Shown: positions 9,473 to 20,917, counted from the first letter of the stretch. The stretch is 64,000 bases of DNA from an uncultured bacterium (GCA_903920455.1 CAIXLY010000007.1:87190-151189), one strand, 5' to 3'. Notes: a model not told the origin generated them from the sequence alone. Numbers and translations: made by a program.

Positions 9473-9586
9473 TTATTTTGAAATCAAATAAAAGAAAATG
9501 ATCTCTGCAAACAACAACAAAATTACAAGAGCATACCAGTATGACCAGCACGGAAATATGGGTGGCTTTTCATCCATATTGGTCAT
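9473..9586 (-). CDS. 37-aa membrane micro-protein, possible symporter companion
   Basis: Read by hand: MTNMDEKPPIFPCWSYWYALVILLLFAEIIFFYLISK*. Ends 4 nt before the symporter start; its ATG overlaps the previous stop (ATGA). Below the track length cutoff. Confidence 0.6.
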   Translation of the reverse strand: MTNMDEKPPIFPCWSYWYALVILLLFAEIIFFYLISK

Positions 9587-9738
9587 CGCTTGTCGCGTTT
9601 ATATATAATTGCAGCAATAATTATTCCAATCAACAATCCCAATCCGATTTTCTTTCTCACTAGCGCAATCAGCAATCCAACCCCTATGCCCACCACCAAT
9701 GCAAAAACCGGTGAACGTTCTTTTCTATTTTGTTCCAT
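9583..9738 (-). CDS. 51-aa glycine-rich membrane micro-protein
   Basis: Read by hand: MEQNRKERSPVFALVVGIGVGLLIALVRKKIGLGLLIGIIIAAIIYKRDKR*. Overlaps the 3' end of the PIG-L gene by 14 nt in another frame and the next micro-ORF by 4 nt. Confidence 0.55.
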   Translation of the reverse strand: MEQNRKERSPVFALVVGIGVGLLIALVRKKIGLGLLIGIIIAAIIYKRDKR

Positions 9739-12079
9739 TGATTTTTAAATTAGGATTTGAAATCAAATTCGCAAATAGCCTGAATGCTCCAGGAACACCA
9801 GCGGGGAGTTGACGAAAGAATACAAGTCCGGTGTAAATAAACCTGCCCTTTCCTTCCTTACAAACAATCAAACTTCCCTTTAGATCAGCCTCTCCCTTAT
9901 CATGCATGGCCAGTAATGGCTTATAATCTTTGTCAAAGGCATCTGCAAAGTAAATGCCACGCTCTTGAACCCATCCAGAAAAATCAGCTGAACTGATCTT
10001 ATTGGGATGGTTCATCAATGTATCTTTTTCATCAAGTATCATTACTGCTGCATCTTCATCAGTCACTCGTCCTCTGTTGATGTTGAATGGCTTTGGACCA
10101 ATGCCAGTACTTAGTGGGCCAACATAATTATTGGTGTTATACTGAACAACCATATTGCCACCATTTCTCACATAGTTCATGAGAATTTCATTTTTCCCTA
10201 TAAGCCATTCATGCACATTATAAGCCCTCACTCCCAATACGATGGCATCGTATTGAGAAATCTTTTCCTCATACACATCAGCCTTGCTCAATTCCGTCAC
10301 TTCATATCCCAGGAGCTTGATCATTTCAGGAAGCCTATCACCTGCACCAACAATGTATCCAATTTTTTTCCCAGTTGTTTTGATATCTGCTGAGATGACC
10401 AACCGATCTCCCTTTTTGAAATACACAATGCTTGGGATATGCTCATATTCAATTTTTCTCAACACCGGCAAGCCCGTTGCATTTTCAACTGCAGTAACAT
10501 GTTTGCTGGTCGCTGATTTCGAGGCAGCTTGATTGATCAGTACTGGAGTAGGCGCAACAGCAACCGTTTGTGCTGGCACTACAGAGACTGGATGAAAAAA
10601 TTCTCCTTTGGCAGGATCAACAACACGAAAATTGATTGGGAACTCGTAGGGGATAATTAAGCCAGCAATTAACAAGGAAGCCTTAACAATGAAACTTGGT
10701 TTGTTTTCTGGCATTCCGATCAAGCGTTGATCATTGACATTAAAATATCCTTTATTCATTTCATTAACCAACCAATAAGGTTGTGATAAAGTAGTTGGAG
10801 CCGGAACAGAAATTATTGAAGTCCAGTTGATATTTTTCTTAAGCACTAGCCCGACATCCCGCTTCTGCCCATTCACTTCAACAGCATCAAGCTTAACAGC
10901 CACAGTGGAACGGTTGATGATTGCCAGATTCAACTTCAAGCTATCGCCCAGTTTAACCAGCTGCCTATCCGACAACGCTTCAAAATGAATTCCAGCTGCC
11001 ATTTGAATTAATCCATCTACTTCGGCCATTTTAATCTTCTTCCAATACTCATCCTTTAAATTGGCCAGTTCTTTTTTTATTTCGATCAATGCGGGCAATG
11101 AAGCTGAAGGATCATTCATATTATATCCAGCAATCAACGCGTCAACCTTGGCAGCAATAGAAGTCCCGCCCTCAACTCTACCCCAACCATCAACAATATC
11201 ATCCATCAGGTCTTGCTTTGCCTTGTCACCCATAGTGTACAAAAAATATTCAGTTGAGCTGCCACGGGATGAAGCAGAGCCAAATCCCTGACTGCGGTGC
11301 TTACTTCTCCCTTCCGCTGATAGCTCTCCAATACTTTTACCAAGCAAAGGAAGATAGCCCCCGAGATCAATTTTAAGCTGGTCATCTGAGGTGGTATTTG
11401 TAGAACCAAAACTGTAGGTATTCCAAAGTATTCTCTTGGCTTGCCATGGACCAACTCCAAATGTAAACTGTTCTGTAAAACGGGTTGGGTCGGCTGCGGC
11501 GATGAATGCCTCTCTGGCAATCACTGCTGAAGCAGAATGATGTCCATGTCCTGCGCGGTTATCCTCCGGAAATCTTGTAACGATGATATCTGGACGAAAA
11601 TTACGAATCACCCAAACCGCATCAGCGAGTACTTTTTCCTTATCCCACAACATGAGCGCCTCTTCGGTGCTTTTACAGTAACCAAAATCATATGCCCTTG
11701 TAAAAAACTGCTCTGCACCATCTACCCTTCTTGCAGCGAGAAGCTCTTGCGTTCTGATCAGTCCCAACTCAACACCCTGCTCCTCTCCAATTAGGTTTTG
11801 TCCGCCATCGCCCCGCGTCATGGCCAGGTATCCTGTTCGATACTGCCTTTCCCTAGCCATGTAGGCAAGGAAACGCGTATTCTCATCATCGGGGTGTGCC
11901 GCAACATAAAGCACAGAACCCAGCACAGCTAGTTTTTTCATGCCATGCAGTATCTCACCACTGCTCATCTGATGAGTGGACTGAGATTGGACCAAACCCG
12001 AAAAGAAAAGCGAAAACATTACTGCTGGCAGTAAGGGTTTCAACAAACACTGGAATATGCTTGAACAAGATTTAACCAT
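9725..12079 (-). CDS. PIG-L (LmbE-like) family deacetylase, exported, with large C-terminal extension
   Basis: VLYVAAHPDDENTRFLAYMAR, MTRGDGGQN, RFPEDNRAGHGHHSASAVIA; N-terminal signal peptide. Confidence 0.88.
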   Translation of the reverse strand: MVKSCSSIFQCLLKPLLPAVMFSLFFSGLVQSQSTHQMSSGEILHGMKKLAVLGSVLYVAAHPDDENTRFLAYMARERQYRTGYLAMTRGDGGQNLIGEEQGVELGLIRTQELLAARRVDGAEQFFTRAYDFGYCKSTEEALMLWDKEKVLADAVWVIRNFRPDIIVTRFPEDNRAGHGHHSASAVIAREAFIAAADPTRFTEQFTFGVGPWQAKRILWNTYSFGSTNTTSDDQLKIDLGGYLPLLGKSIGELSAEGRSKHRSQGFGSASSRGSSTEYFLYTMGDKAKQDLMDDIVDGWGRVEGGTSIAAKVDALIAGYNMNDPSASLPALIEIKKELANLKDEYWKKIKMAEVDGLIQMAAGIHFEALSDRQLVKLGDSLKLNLAIINRSTVAVKLDAVEVNGQKRDVGLVLKKNINWTSIISVPAPTTLSQPYWLVNEMNKGYFNVNDQRLIGMPENKPSFIVKASLLIAGLIIPYEFPINFRVVDPAKGEFFHPVSVVPAQTVAVAPTPVLINQAASKSATSKHVTAVENATGLPVLRKIEYEHIPSIVYFKKGDRLVISADIKTTGKKIGYIVGAGDRLPEMIKLLGYEVTELSKADVYEEKISQYDAIVLGVRAYNVHEWLIGKNEILMNYVRNGGNMVVQYNTNNYVGPLSTGIGPKPFNINRGRVTDEDAAVMILDEKDTLMNHPNKISSADFSGWVQERGIYFADAFDKDYKPLLAMHDKGEADLKGSLIVCKEGKGRFIYTGLVFFRQLPAGVPGAFRLFANLISNPNLKINGTK

Positions 12080-12180
12080 GGGAAATCATTCAATAATTTA
12101 TTTCGTTAAAAATAGCGAAATGAGCCGACTAGCATCCCACTCCAGAAGATTACTTTTAAAATCATCTTTATCTTTAACCG

Positions 12181-13917
12181 ATGAAGCAACACATGACCTC
12201 GGGCAGCATAATCGCTTGCTTACTCGTCCATTTCCTTTTTATCTCATGCAGTTTTGCACAGTCAGACACCAGCATCAACCCATATCATTATTCCATTTCA
12301 AAAATAGCCAAGGGAAATCATGGCGCCGTTTCATCTGCCCACCCATTGGCAAGCATGGTTGGACTAGCGATACTCAAGCAAGGAGGCAATGCATTTGATG
12401 CTGCAATTGCAGTACAATTGGCCCTTGCCGTAGTATACCCCAATGCGGGAAATCTTGGCGGTGGAGGCTTTCTTGTGGCGCATACAAAATCAAGTAAATC
12501 GGTAGCCATAGACTTTAGAGAAAAAGCCCCAGGGAGCGCAACTAGAGATATGTACCTAGACTCACTAGGCAATCCATTGGTTGGGCTAAGTGAGGATGGG
12601 CCCCTTTCCAGTGGAGTGCCTGGTACGGTAGCCGGACTCTTCAGCACCCTGAGGTATGCATTGCTCCCGTTTCAGGATCTCATTCAACCCTCAATTGATT
12701 TGGCTGAAAAAGGATTTGCGATCACAGAATCTGAAGCAGAAACACTGAACAGCCATCAAGATGATTTCCGCAAATACAGTACAGAGACTACCGTCTTCAT
12801 TAAAAAAGAACCTTGGAAAGCTCATGACACCTTAATCCAGAAAGAACTTGCACAAACCCTGATTCGAATTCGAGAACATGGAATGAAAGATTTCTATCAA
12901 GGAGAAACTGCAAGACTAATTGTTGAAGAAATGAAAAGGGGCAATGGAAAAATATCAATGCAGGACCTTGCCAACTACAACGCAATAGAGAGAACCCCTA
13001 TGACATTCAAATACAAGGGACATCAGATCATTGGAATGCCCATGCCCAGCAGCGGTTCACTCTTAATGCTACAAATCATGAAGATAGTTGAAGATAGAGA
13101 CATAGGAAAGATGGGCTTTCAATCACCAGAAGCTGTTCAGTTGATGGTTGAAGCAGAACGAAGGGCTTTTGCAGACAGGGCGGAGTATATGGGAGATGCG
13201 GATTTCGTAAAAGTTCCGGTCAAAAAATTATCTGATGCTGGCTACATAAAAAACCGAATGAAAGACTATGTAACGGGGAAAGCAACTCCAAGTAATATTG
13301 TAAGCCCTGGAGATATTAACCCCGAATCTGAAGAAACCACTCACCTTTCTATTGCCGATCGCTATGGAAATGCAGTCAGTGTTACTACTACATTAAATGG
13401 ATTGTATGGCTCAAGAACAGTGGTTGGTGGTGCAGGATTTCTTTTAAACAACCAGATGGATGACTTCAGCATCAAACCTGGGGTGCCCAATATTTACGGG
13501 GCTATTGGCAAAGAGGCCAATGCCATTGCTCCTGGAAAACGAATGCTTAGTTCTATGTCGCCCACCATAGTGCTAAAAAACAATAAACCCTATCTCGTTG
13601 TTGGAACGCCAGGTGGCACAACCATCCCAACCACGGTGTTTCAGACCATCATCAACATCATAGAATTTCGTCAGTCAGCATTCGATGCAGTGAACAACCC
13701 AAAATTTCATCACCAATGGCTACCTGATCAAGTCTTGGTAGAAGAAGAAATTCCTTCGAAACTGATTAATTCACTCCATGCCATGGGATACAAAACCACA
13801 ACAACACCTGAAATTGGGAGAACTGAGTTAATCAAGATTAATTGGAAGGGTAAAAAAAGCGCCTCATTTGAGGCAATTGCAGATAAGCGTGGAGATGATC
13901 ATGCTGCTGCGTTTTAA
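12181..13917 (+). CDS. ggt: Gamma-glutamyltransferase
   Basis: GNHGAVSSAHPLAS..., GGNAFDAAIAVQLALAVVYPNAGNLGGGGF, catalytic TTHLSIAD, LSSMSPTIVL, GTPGGTTIPTTVFQ. Confidence 0.95.
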   Translation: MKQHMTSGSIIACLLVHFLFISCSFAQSDTSINPYHYSISKIAKGNHGAVSSAHPLASMVGLAILKQGGNAFDAAIAVQLALAVVYPNAGNLGGGGFLVAHTKSSKSVAIDFREKAPGSATRDMYLDSLGNPLVGLSEDGPLSSGVPGTVAGLFSTLRYALLPFQDLIQPSIDLAEKGFAITESEAETLNSHQDDFRKYSTETTVFIKKEPWKAHDTLIQKELAQTLIRIREHGMKDFYQGETARLIVEEMKRGNGKISMQDLANYNAIERTPMTFKYKGHQIIGMPMPSSGSLLMLQIMKIVEDRDIGKMGFQSPEAVQLMVEAERRAFADRAEYMGDADFVKVPVKKLSDAGYIKNRMKDYVTGKATPSNIVSPGDINPESEETTHLSIADRYGNAVSVTTTLNGLYGSRTVVGGAGFLLNNQMDDFSIKPGVPNIYGAIGKEANAIAPGKRMLSSMSPTIVLKNNKPYLVVGTPGGTTIPTTVFQTIINIIEFRQSAFDAVNNPKFHHQWLPDQVLVEEEIPSKLINSLHAMGYKTTTTPEIGRTELIKINWKGKKSASFEAIADKRGDDHAAAF

Positions 13918-14010
13918 TACCTTTTAAGTGAAGGGTAATTAGGTGCCAACACGTTAACTTTACAACAAAATCATCAACTGAAAAGAATCATCAACATAGC
14001 AGGTTATATC

Positions 14011-17000
14011 TTGGGGGGAATTATTATCCTTCTCCTCAGTATTTGGCTATTGATTCAATCAACCTTTATACAGACAAGGTTGGTACACTATGCAACGAGC
14101 CAACTCAGCAAAACACTAAAATCAGAAGTGAAAATCGGCTCAGTAGATTTTTCACCATTCAATAGATTTTATATCAATGATATTCTATTGAGGGATCAGG
14201 GAAAGGACACCCTTCTGTATGCAGGTGTCCTTAAAGTTAAAATTACCGAGTTGTTCTTTTTGAAGAAGGACATCACCCTTCACTATCTGGGATTAACAGA
14301 TGCAGTGATCAATACAAAACGAATAGACAGCATCTGGAACTATCAGTTTATTCTTGATGCATTGGGAACAGGCCAATCAAAAAAACAAGAATTGAAGCTT
14401 GACATCAAGGACCTTGAATTGCAAAATATTCGATACCGTACAATTGACCAATGGAGAGGAGAAGACCAAAGCATCATAGTGGGTGACTTATCACTCTCAG
14501 CTGAGGACATCGACCTTGGGAAAAAGATTGTTAGCATAAACAATATAAAACTAGATGGGGTGTTATTTGACATCAATCAATACACAGGCAACAGGCCCGA
14601 TTCATTAAGGCCAAAAAGAAACAAAGTAACTCCAGGAGAATTGCAATGGAACAAAAACCAGTGGCAGATTAGCTCAAAAAGTATTACGCTTAAAAACAGC
14701 AGATTCTCTAGCAATGTAAAAACAGAAAGAGCTCCTTTCCCATACTTTGACGGGCTCCATCTGAACTTTTCTGATATCAATGGAGAGATAAATGACGTAA
14801 AATTTGTAAATGATACCATCTCTGGAGACATACAATTAAGTACCAAAGAAAGAAGTGGATTTGAAGTAACCTCCCTCCAGGCAAAGATGCGCATGAGCCC
14901 AGTGATCATGGCATTTGACCAACTGAAAATTATTACCCCTTACAGCAGGATTGGGAATTCTTTTTCTATGGGCTACACTTCTTTCAACGACGATATGAAA
15001 GACTTTGTGACCAATGTCTTTTTAAAAGGCGATCTTAAAAATAGCAATGTAGACATCAGGGACATTGCCTTTTTTGCGCCTGCACTCAAGAATAAAAAAA
15101 TTAGCTTGGTGCTCAACGGAAAAGTAAATGGTACGGTGAGTGCCCTTAAAGCTGAAAACATTAAACTCGACTATGGAAACAATACATCCATTAAAGGAGA
15201 TCTTAGCATTACAGGCCTTCCCAATATAAACAAAACGACCTATAGCTTCAAGACTACATCAATGGTGTCCAGCATAGGAGATATCAAAAAGATTATCCCA
15301 ACACTAGAGAAGTCAATTGGATTAAACCTCAGTCCACTAGGAACTATAGGGTTCAAAGGCAATGTTACTTATCTAGGCAATGATATAAAGATTAACGGCA
15401 AACTCAATACTGCACTCGGATCTGCAAGCAGCAACTTGACTATCAAAAATAGTGGCAGCAAATTGCAGCGACTCATTGCCACAGGCAATATTGAAGGAAT
15501 ACATGCTGGTAAATTGTTGGCGATATCAACTCTTGGAAAGGTATCTGGAAAGTATGCTATCAGAGGAAAGGGACAGCGAGATGTTGAATTCAATGCGACA
15601 CTCAATGCCGTTGAATTTAATGCTTATGATTATGCCGGCGTAAACATCAAAGGGAATTTCACGAATAGAAATATAAAATCTCTTGTGAATATTGACGATC
15701 GAAACCTGAATGCCTCAATCTTAGCACAGGTTGACCTCAGCGGTAAGACTCCTAGAACCAGTATCGATACGCGTATTGTTTCGTCTGATTTGAAAGCATT
15801 GAAATTCACTAGCATGCCGCTGCAATTTTCCGGTAGCAGCAAAATTAATGTAGATGGCAGTACACTTGACAACATGATTGGCAGTGCTGAATTTGATCAA
15901 TTGTATGTTGGCCGTGAAAAACAAACCTATCAATTTGATAAGATTCTTGTAAAAGCCGAGAACGTAGGCCCCTATAGATCATTCTCTGTACAAGGCAATG
16001 ATATTGATGCAAGGATCAGAGGCCACTTTGACTTTGCTGAACTTTCTGCGACATTTAATCAATACTTCAGCAAATACTATCCACTCTACTTTAAAAAAAC
16101 TGCTCCTCCAAAAAGAGACCAAGACCTGTCGTTTAGTTTTGAGTTGAAAAATGCCACTTCGATTTTAAAGATACTAGACAATGGGATGAGCGGCATGAAT
16201 TATAGCAATATTGAAGGCAGTATCGACACCAGAAATAACCTCTTTAGTATTAATGCTACAATCCCTAAACTGATTTACAAGAAAGTAGCTGTGTTTGATT
16301 TTTCTTTTGATGCAGATGGTGATTCAGACAGTTTGAAAATGTTTTCAAAAGCCAGCTCCGTTGTTTTTAATGACAGTCTGTTTTTCCCAAACAACGAGAT
16401 CCACATACGCTCGGCCAAAGATGTATCACTTATTGATATCAAAACGATTTCGGACCAATCCCTTTATGGCGCAAACCTATCGGCAACCATCAACAACCTC
16501 AAAGATGGGATCAACATCCATTTTAATCGTTCTTCTCTCGTCTTTAACGACAAAACATGGAACATTGAAAAAGATGGTGATGTAATTATTAGCAAATCGC
16601 TTTTTGATGCAAAGAACTTCATGATAACTAACGGAAACCAAGCCATTAGCATCATCACCCTGCCACCAGAAGCAAACAGAAAGCAAACCATAATTTTAAG
16701 TTTGGATAAAGTAAACTTAGGAGACATACTTCCATTTGTCATTAAGCAGCCAAGGATTCAGGGTATCACTACAGGCGACATCACACTCGAAGATCCTTTC
16801 AAAAACCTAAAAATGTATCTTAATGCCCAAACCGACAAGACTAGGTTTGAGGAGGATTCCATTGGAATAACAACACTTAACGCCTTTTGGGATAGCAAAG
16901 AAAAAAGAGCAAGCTATTTTTTTGAATCGAACAATCCAAACTACCAAATTGATGTAAATGGAAAGCTGGATTTAAATGAAACAAAAGAGGGTGCAATAGA

Positions 17001-18714
17001 AACCGATATCAATATTGACAACCTAAAGCTTGGGGTACTTAAGCCTTATCTTGGGGTCGTATTCAGCAACCTAGAGGGCTTTGGCAATGGAAAATTAAAA
17101 ATTAGTGGTAGCCTCAAGGAGCCAGATCTTATTGGATCAGTAAAAGTAACTGAGTCAAAAGTTACGATCGCCTATACCCAATGTACCTATCAGTTGCAAG
17201 ACCCCGTCATTGAATTCAAGCCAGATATGATTTCATTCGGCGAAATTCAGCTGAAGGATATCTATGGAAATTCGGCTGTGTTCAAGGGAGATCTTGAGCA
17301 TCATTTCTTCAGAAGATTTGGTTATAATCTTAGTGCGAGTTCAAAAAAATTACTGGTACTCAATACCACCAAAGCAAACAATGAACTTTTCTATGGCAAA
17401 GCCATAGCAAGATTTAATTTCAACATGATCGGCCCAGAACAATTGATGAGAATGTATGTAAGTGGGTTGCCAGTAGATAGTTCAACAATTAACATCAATA
17501 CCAGCACCAGCAGCAAGCAGTCTGCAGAAGTGGACTATATCCTATGGAAGTCTTATGGTGTTGAGATGAAAAAAGAATCGTTTGAAAACTCATCAAATCT
17601 AGTCATTGACCTTGACCTTACAGCTACCCCACTACTTAAGATGAATGTAATATTGGATGAATTAACTGGAGACATCATCTCAGGGGTAGGAAACGGTAAC
17701 TTGAAAATTCATACCGGCACAAAAGAAAACCTATCGATGATAGGTAGGTACAATATTGAGAGCGGTAATTATAATTTTAACTTCCAAGACATCTTTAAAA
17801 AACCATTTAAATTAGAAGGTGGGGGTAGTAGCTACATCAGCTGGACAGGAGATCCACTTGATGCAGACATTAATGTAAATGCAACATACTTAGCAGAGAA
17901 AGTAAGAATGAGTACGTTATTTACCGATGCAAGCAACTCTTCTGTATCAGGTGTCAGCTCGGATGTATTGCGTGAAATCAGTGATGTTGAAGTGAGGTGC
18001 AACCTTACTGGAACACTGAGCAAATTGAATCCAAATTTCCAAATTGTCATCCCACAAAATAGTGCTGCAAGAACCAACAGCACCATTGACAGCAGGCTAA
18101 AAAATATCAACCGAGATCAGCTGGAAGTGAGTAAACAGGCCACCTACCTGATTGTATTCAAAAGTTTTGCACCACAGTCTGCCATCGTTGCCAATGACCT
18201 GAATAGCCAATTGATCAATACCACCATTTCAGGGGTAATCAACGGAATATTGTCAAGCAGTGTTCAAAACTTCTTCTCTAAAGTATTGGGGTCTAGTGTA
18301 GATGTAAATTTCAATTATTCAAGAAACCTCACCAGCATTACTGGTAGTACTGGAACCACAGGAACTAGCCAAAATAATTTTAGGGAAAATGTAAGCTTGC
18401 AGTTTATCAAGTCGATTATGGATGATAAATTGATCATCACATTTGGAAGCGACTTTAACTTTGCGACAGCAAGCAACAACTCTATCGCTACCAGTGGACA
18501 AACATTCTTATTCCTGCCCGATGTGAATGTACAGTACAAAATTACTCCCGATGGGAAGTTTAGAACCTCCTTCTTTTATCGAAGCAGTTTTGACTTGCTG
18601 TCTACATCAGGAAAACGAAATAGAACCGGAGGAAATATTTCCTTTAGAACAGAATTTGATAAAATGTTTGGAACAAGAAAACGTCAGACTGAAGTTGTTC
18701 AAAAAGAAAAATAA
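14011..18714 (+). CDS. TamB-like / AsmA-superfamily translocation-assembly module protein
   Basis: 1567 aa, N-terminal TM anchor, long beta-rich repeats and C-terminal DUF490-like region (GNGNLKIHTGTKENLSMIGRYNIESGNYNFNFQDIFKKPFKLEGGGSSYISWTGDPLDADINVNATY). Start codon uncertain (TTG at 14011; frame open upstream). Confidence 0.85.
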   Translation: MGGIIILLLSIWLLIQSTFIQTRLVHYATSQLSKTLKSEVKIGSVDFSPFNRFYINDILLRDQGKDTLLYAGVLKVKITELFFLKKDITLHYLGLTDAVINTKRIDSIWNYQFILDALGTGQSKKQELKLDIKDLELQNIRYRTIDQWRGEDQSIIVGDLSLSAEDIDLGKKIVSINNIKLDGVLFDINQYTGNRPDSLRPKRNKVTPGELQWNKNQWQISSKSITLKNSRFSSNVKTERAPFPYFDGLHLNFSDINGEINDVKFVNDTISGDIQLSTKERSGFEVTSLQAKMRMSPVIMAFDQLKIITPYSRIGNSFSMGYTSFNDDMKDFVTNVFLKGDLKNSNVDIRDIAFFAPALKNKKISLVLNGKVNGTVSALKAENIKLDYGNNTSIKGDLSITGLPNINKTTYSFKTTSMVSSIGDIKKIIPTLEKSIGLNLSPLGTIGFKGNVTYLGNDIKINGKLNTALGSASSNLTIKNSGSKLQRLIATGNIEGIHAGKLLAISTLGKVSGKYAIRGKGQRDVEFNATLNAVEFNAYDYAGVNIKGNFTNRNIKSLVNIDDRNLNASILAQVDLSGKTPRTSIDTRIVSSDLKALKFTSMPLQFSGSSKINVDGSTLDNMIGSAEFDQLYVGREKQTYQFDKILVKAENVGPYRSFSVQGNDIDARIRGHFDFAELSATFNQYFSKYYPLYFKKTAPPKRDQDLSFSFELKNATSILKILDNGMSGMNYSNIEGSIDTRNNLFSINATIPKLIYKKVAVFDFSFDADGDSDSLKMFSKASSVVFNDSLFFPNNEIHIRSAKDVSLIDIKTISDQSLYGANLSATINNLKDGINIHFNRSSLVFNDKTWNIEKDGDVIISKSLFDAKNFMITNGNQAISIITLPPEANRKQTIILSLDKVNLGDILPFVIKQPRIQGITTGDITLEDPFKNLKMYLNAQTDKTRFEEDSIGITTLNAFWDSKEKRASYFFESNNPNYQIDVNGKLDLNETKEGAIETDINIDNLKLGVLKPYLGVVFSNLEGFGNGKLKISGSLKEPDLIGSVKVTESKVTIAYTQCTYQLQDPVIEFKPDMISFGEIQLKDIYGNSAVFKGDLEHHFFRRFGYNLSASSKKLLVLNTTKANNELFYGKAIARFNFNMIGPEQLMRMYVSGLPVDSSTININTSTSSKQSAEVDYILWKSYGVEMKKESFENSSNLVIDLDLTATPLLKMNVILDELTGDIISGVGNGNLKIHTGTKENLSMIGRYNIESGNYNFNFQDIFKKPFKLEGGGSSYISWTGDPLDADINVNATYLAEKVRMSTLFTDASNSSVSGVSSDVLREISDVEVRCNLTGTLSKLNPNFQIVIPQNSAARTNSTIDSRLKNINRDQLEVSKQATYLIVFKSFAPQSAIVANDLNSQLINTTISGVINGILSSSVQNFFSKVLGSSVDVNFNYSRNLTSITGSTGTTGTSQNNFRENVSLQFIKSIMDDKLIITFGSDFNFATASNNSIATSGQTFLFLPDVNVQYKITPDGKFRTSFFYRSSFDLLSTSGKRNRTGGNISFRTEFDKMFGTRKRQTEVVQKEK

Positions 18715-18808
18715 AATAACCAGACAGTCAGCCCCTATCTTAGTTTTGGGGAATTAGTTGCATGTAAAAACGTTGACTCCTCTTTAAATCACTGTCTGAA
18801 TTCTTGCA

Positions 18809-20008
18809 CTAAATCTCATGTCCCATTTTATCCCTCTTGGTATTGAGATACTGTTCATTGTGGGGATTGGAGGATATTTTGATGGGAACTGATTCTATGA
18901 TTTCTAATCCATAGCCTTTTAATCCGGCTCTCTTTTTGGGATTGTTGCTAATCAGCCTAATGTGTGAAATGCCGAGGAATCTGAGGATTTGAGCTCCTAC
19001 GCCATAGTCTCGCTGATCCGGCTGAAAACCAAGGTGAACGTTAGCTTCTACTGTATCCATTCCTTGTTCTTGCAACTGATAGGCTTTGAGTTTATTCAAC
19101 AATCCAATTCCTCTGCCCTCTTGATTCATGTACAAGATCACCCCCTTCCCCTCTTTCTCTACCATCTCCATGGCTGCATGAAGTTGATCGCCACAATCGC
19201 AACGCAAAGAACCTAGAATATCGCCAGTAAAACAGGATGAGTGAACGCGAACGAGCACTGGCTCATCCTTTGACCAAGTTCCTTTTACAAGCGCCATATG
19301 TTCAGGGCTAAGCGGATTATTGCGCTCTCTAAAAATCATGAGTTTGAAATCACCATACTTGGTTGGCATGTTGGCCGTGACCGGTTGTTCAATCAACGAA
19401 TCCATTTGAAGCCTATATTCAATGAGGTCCTTTATTGAAATCAATTTCATATCCCACTGCTTGGCCATCTCAAGCAGTTGGGGGAGCCTAGCCATTGAAC
19501 CATCATCATTCATAATCTCTACAAGCACCCCTGCAGGCTCCATTCCGGCCAACCTAGACAAGTCAACTACTGCTTCCGTATGGCCAGATCTTCTCAATAC
19601 ACCACCTTTTTTAGCACGAAGTGGAAATATATGTCCGGGTCTACCCAAATCAGTTGGTTGTGTATTTGGATCAATCAGTGCCTGAACAGTTTTAGCCCGA
19701 TCTTGCGCAGAGATACCAGAAGTGCATCCATGTCCAAGAAGATCGACAGAGACGGTAAAGGCAGTCTCGTGCAATGCAGTATTGTTATTGACCATCTGGT
19801 CTAGGCCAAGTTCATCACAACGTTGTTCCTCGAGAGCTGCACAAATAAGTCCACGACCAAACTTGCTCATGAAGTTGATCACCTCAGGCGTTACATTTCT
19901 GGCTGCGGTAATGATATCACCCTCATTTTCCCTATCCTCGTCATCTACCACAATGACCATTTTCCCAAGCTTTAGGTCGGCAATAGCACTTTCAATCGAG
20001 TCCAACAT
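18809..20008 (-). CDS. ribBA: Bifunctional 3,4-dihydroxy-2-butanone-4-phosphate synthase / GTP cyclohydrolase II
   Basis: [69 protein letters not shown]. Confidence 0.96.
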   Translation of the reverse strand: MLDSIESAIADLKLGKMVIVVDDEDRENEGDIITAARNVTPEVINFMSKFGRGLICAALEEQRCDELGLDQMVNNNTALHETAFTVSVDLLGHGCTSGISAQDRAKTVQALIDPNTQPTDLGRPGHIFPLRAKKGGVLRRSGHTEAVVDLSRLAGMEPAGVLVEIMNDDGSMARLPQLLEMAKQWDMKLISIKDLIEYRLQMDSLIEQPVTANMPTKYGDFKLMIFRERNNPLSPEHMALVKGTWSKDEPVLVRVHSSCFTGDILGSLRCDCGDQLHAAMEMVEKEGKGVILYMNQEGRGIGLLNKLKAYQLQEQGMDTVEANVHLGFQPDQRDYGVGAQILRFLGISHIRLISNNPKKRAGLKGYGLEIIESVPIKISSNPHNEQYLNTKRDKMGHEI

Positions 20009-20056
20009 GCGTGTAGATTTTAAGCAAAATTATAAAAAGATTAAAGGCTTTAGGAA

Positions 20057-20761
20057 TCAATTTCCAGCAAGCTTTTTCATTTCAGACACTTGGGCAGAGA
20101 GCGAGTCGATCGATTCAGCCTTTGAAGCTTCAAACTCTCCTATTCTTGTTCTTCTCAAGGAAGACAAATAACCACCACAGCCCAGTTCATTGCCGAAGTC
20201 AAATGCCAGACTGCGAATATAGGTGCCCGTTGAACAGACTACCCGAAAATGAACCACTGGAAGCTCGATTGCGGTGATTTCAAATTCCTTGATGGTGATG
20301 GGGCGTGGCTCCATCTTTACTTCTTCTCCCCTTCTTGCAAGCACATATGCTGCGGTGCCTTGTTTTTTGATTGCAGAATAAATTGGCGGCACCTGCATGA
20401 TCAGTCCAACGAACTTGCCAGTAGCGGCATGTATGGCTGAATCTGAGAGGTTTTCCAATGTAGCTTGGAAAACTGGCTCACTTTCTAAGTCATAGGTTGG
20501 CGTGGTATGTCCAAGGGTAAAACTGCCTGTATATTCCTTCTCAGCAGCCATGTATTCGTTGATCTTCTTGGTGAATTTTCCGGTACAAACAATGAGTAAT
20601 CCGGTTGCCAATGGGTCCAGTGTTCCAGCATGGCCAACCTTGCTGATCCTTGTCAATCCCCTGACTTTCTTCACCACATCAAAGGATGTCCAGTTCAAGG
20701 GTTTATCAAGGAGAATAACTCGTCCTTCTTCAAATTCAATATTCCACTGGTTTGTACTCAA
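20057..20761 (-). CDS. truB: tRNA pseudouridine(55) synthase
   Basis: LDKPLNWTSFDVVKKVRGL, KVGHAGTLDPLATGLLIVCTGK, CSTGTYIRSLAFDFG. Confidence 0.95.
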   Translation of the reverse strand: MSTNQWNIEFEEGRVILLDKPLNWTSFDVVKKVRGLTRISKVGHAGTLDPLATGLLIVCTGKFTKKINEYMAAEKEYTGSFTLGHTTPTYDLESEPVFQATLENLSDSAIHAATGKFVGLIMQVPPIYSAIKKQGTAAYVLARRGEEVKMEPRPITIKEFEITAIELPVVHFRVVCSTGTYIRSLAFDFGNELGCGGYLSSLRRTRIGEFEASKAESIDSLSAQVSEMKKLAGN

Positions 20762-20917
20762 AATATAGATTTAGACAAAGTTACCACTGCCGGATTGAAT
20801 TACCTTGCAAACGAGTAAAAGCGTACATATTTACAAATGCTGCATAAACGGGTATATTGAGGGTAGGTTTTTTGTAAATCGACTTGAACATCAAAATAAA
20901 ATGATGAAATTTGACTC

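Noticed and set aside
12057-12398. 113-aa plus-strand ORF overlapping the start of ggt
   Set aside because: Out of frame with ggt, which has clear GGT motifs and a signal peptide starting at 12181.
18721-18798. cagacagt / actgtctg inverted repeat between the convergent TamB-like and ribBA genes
   Set aside because: 8-bp arms with a 62-nt spacer can arise by chance and there is no U tract, so I do not call a terminator.
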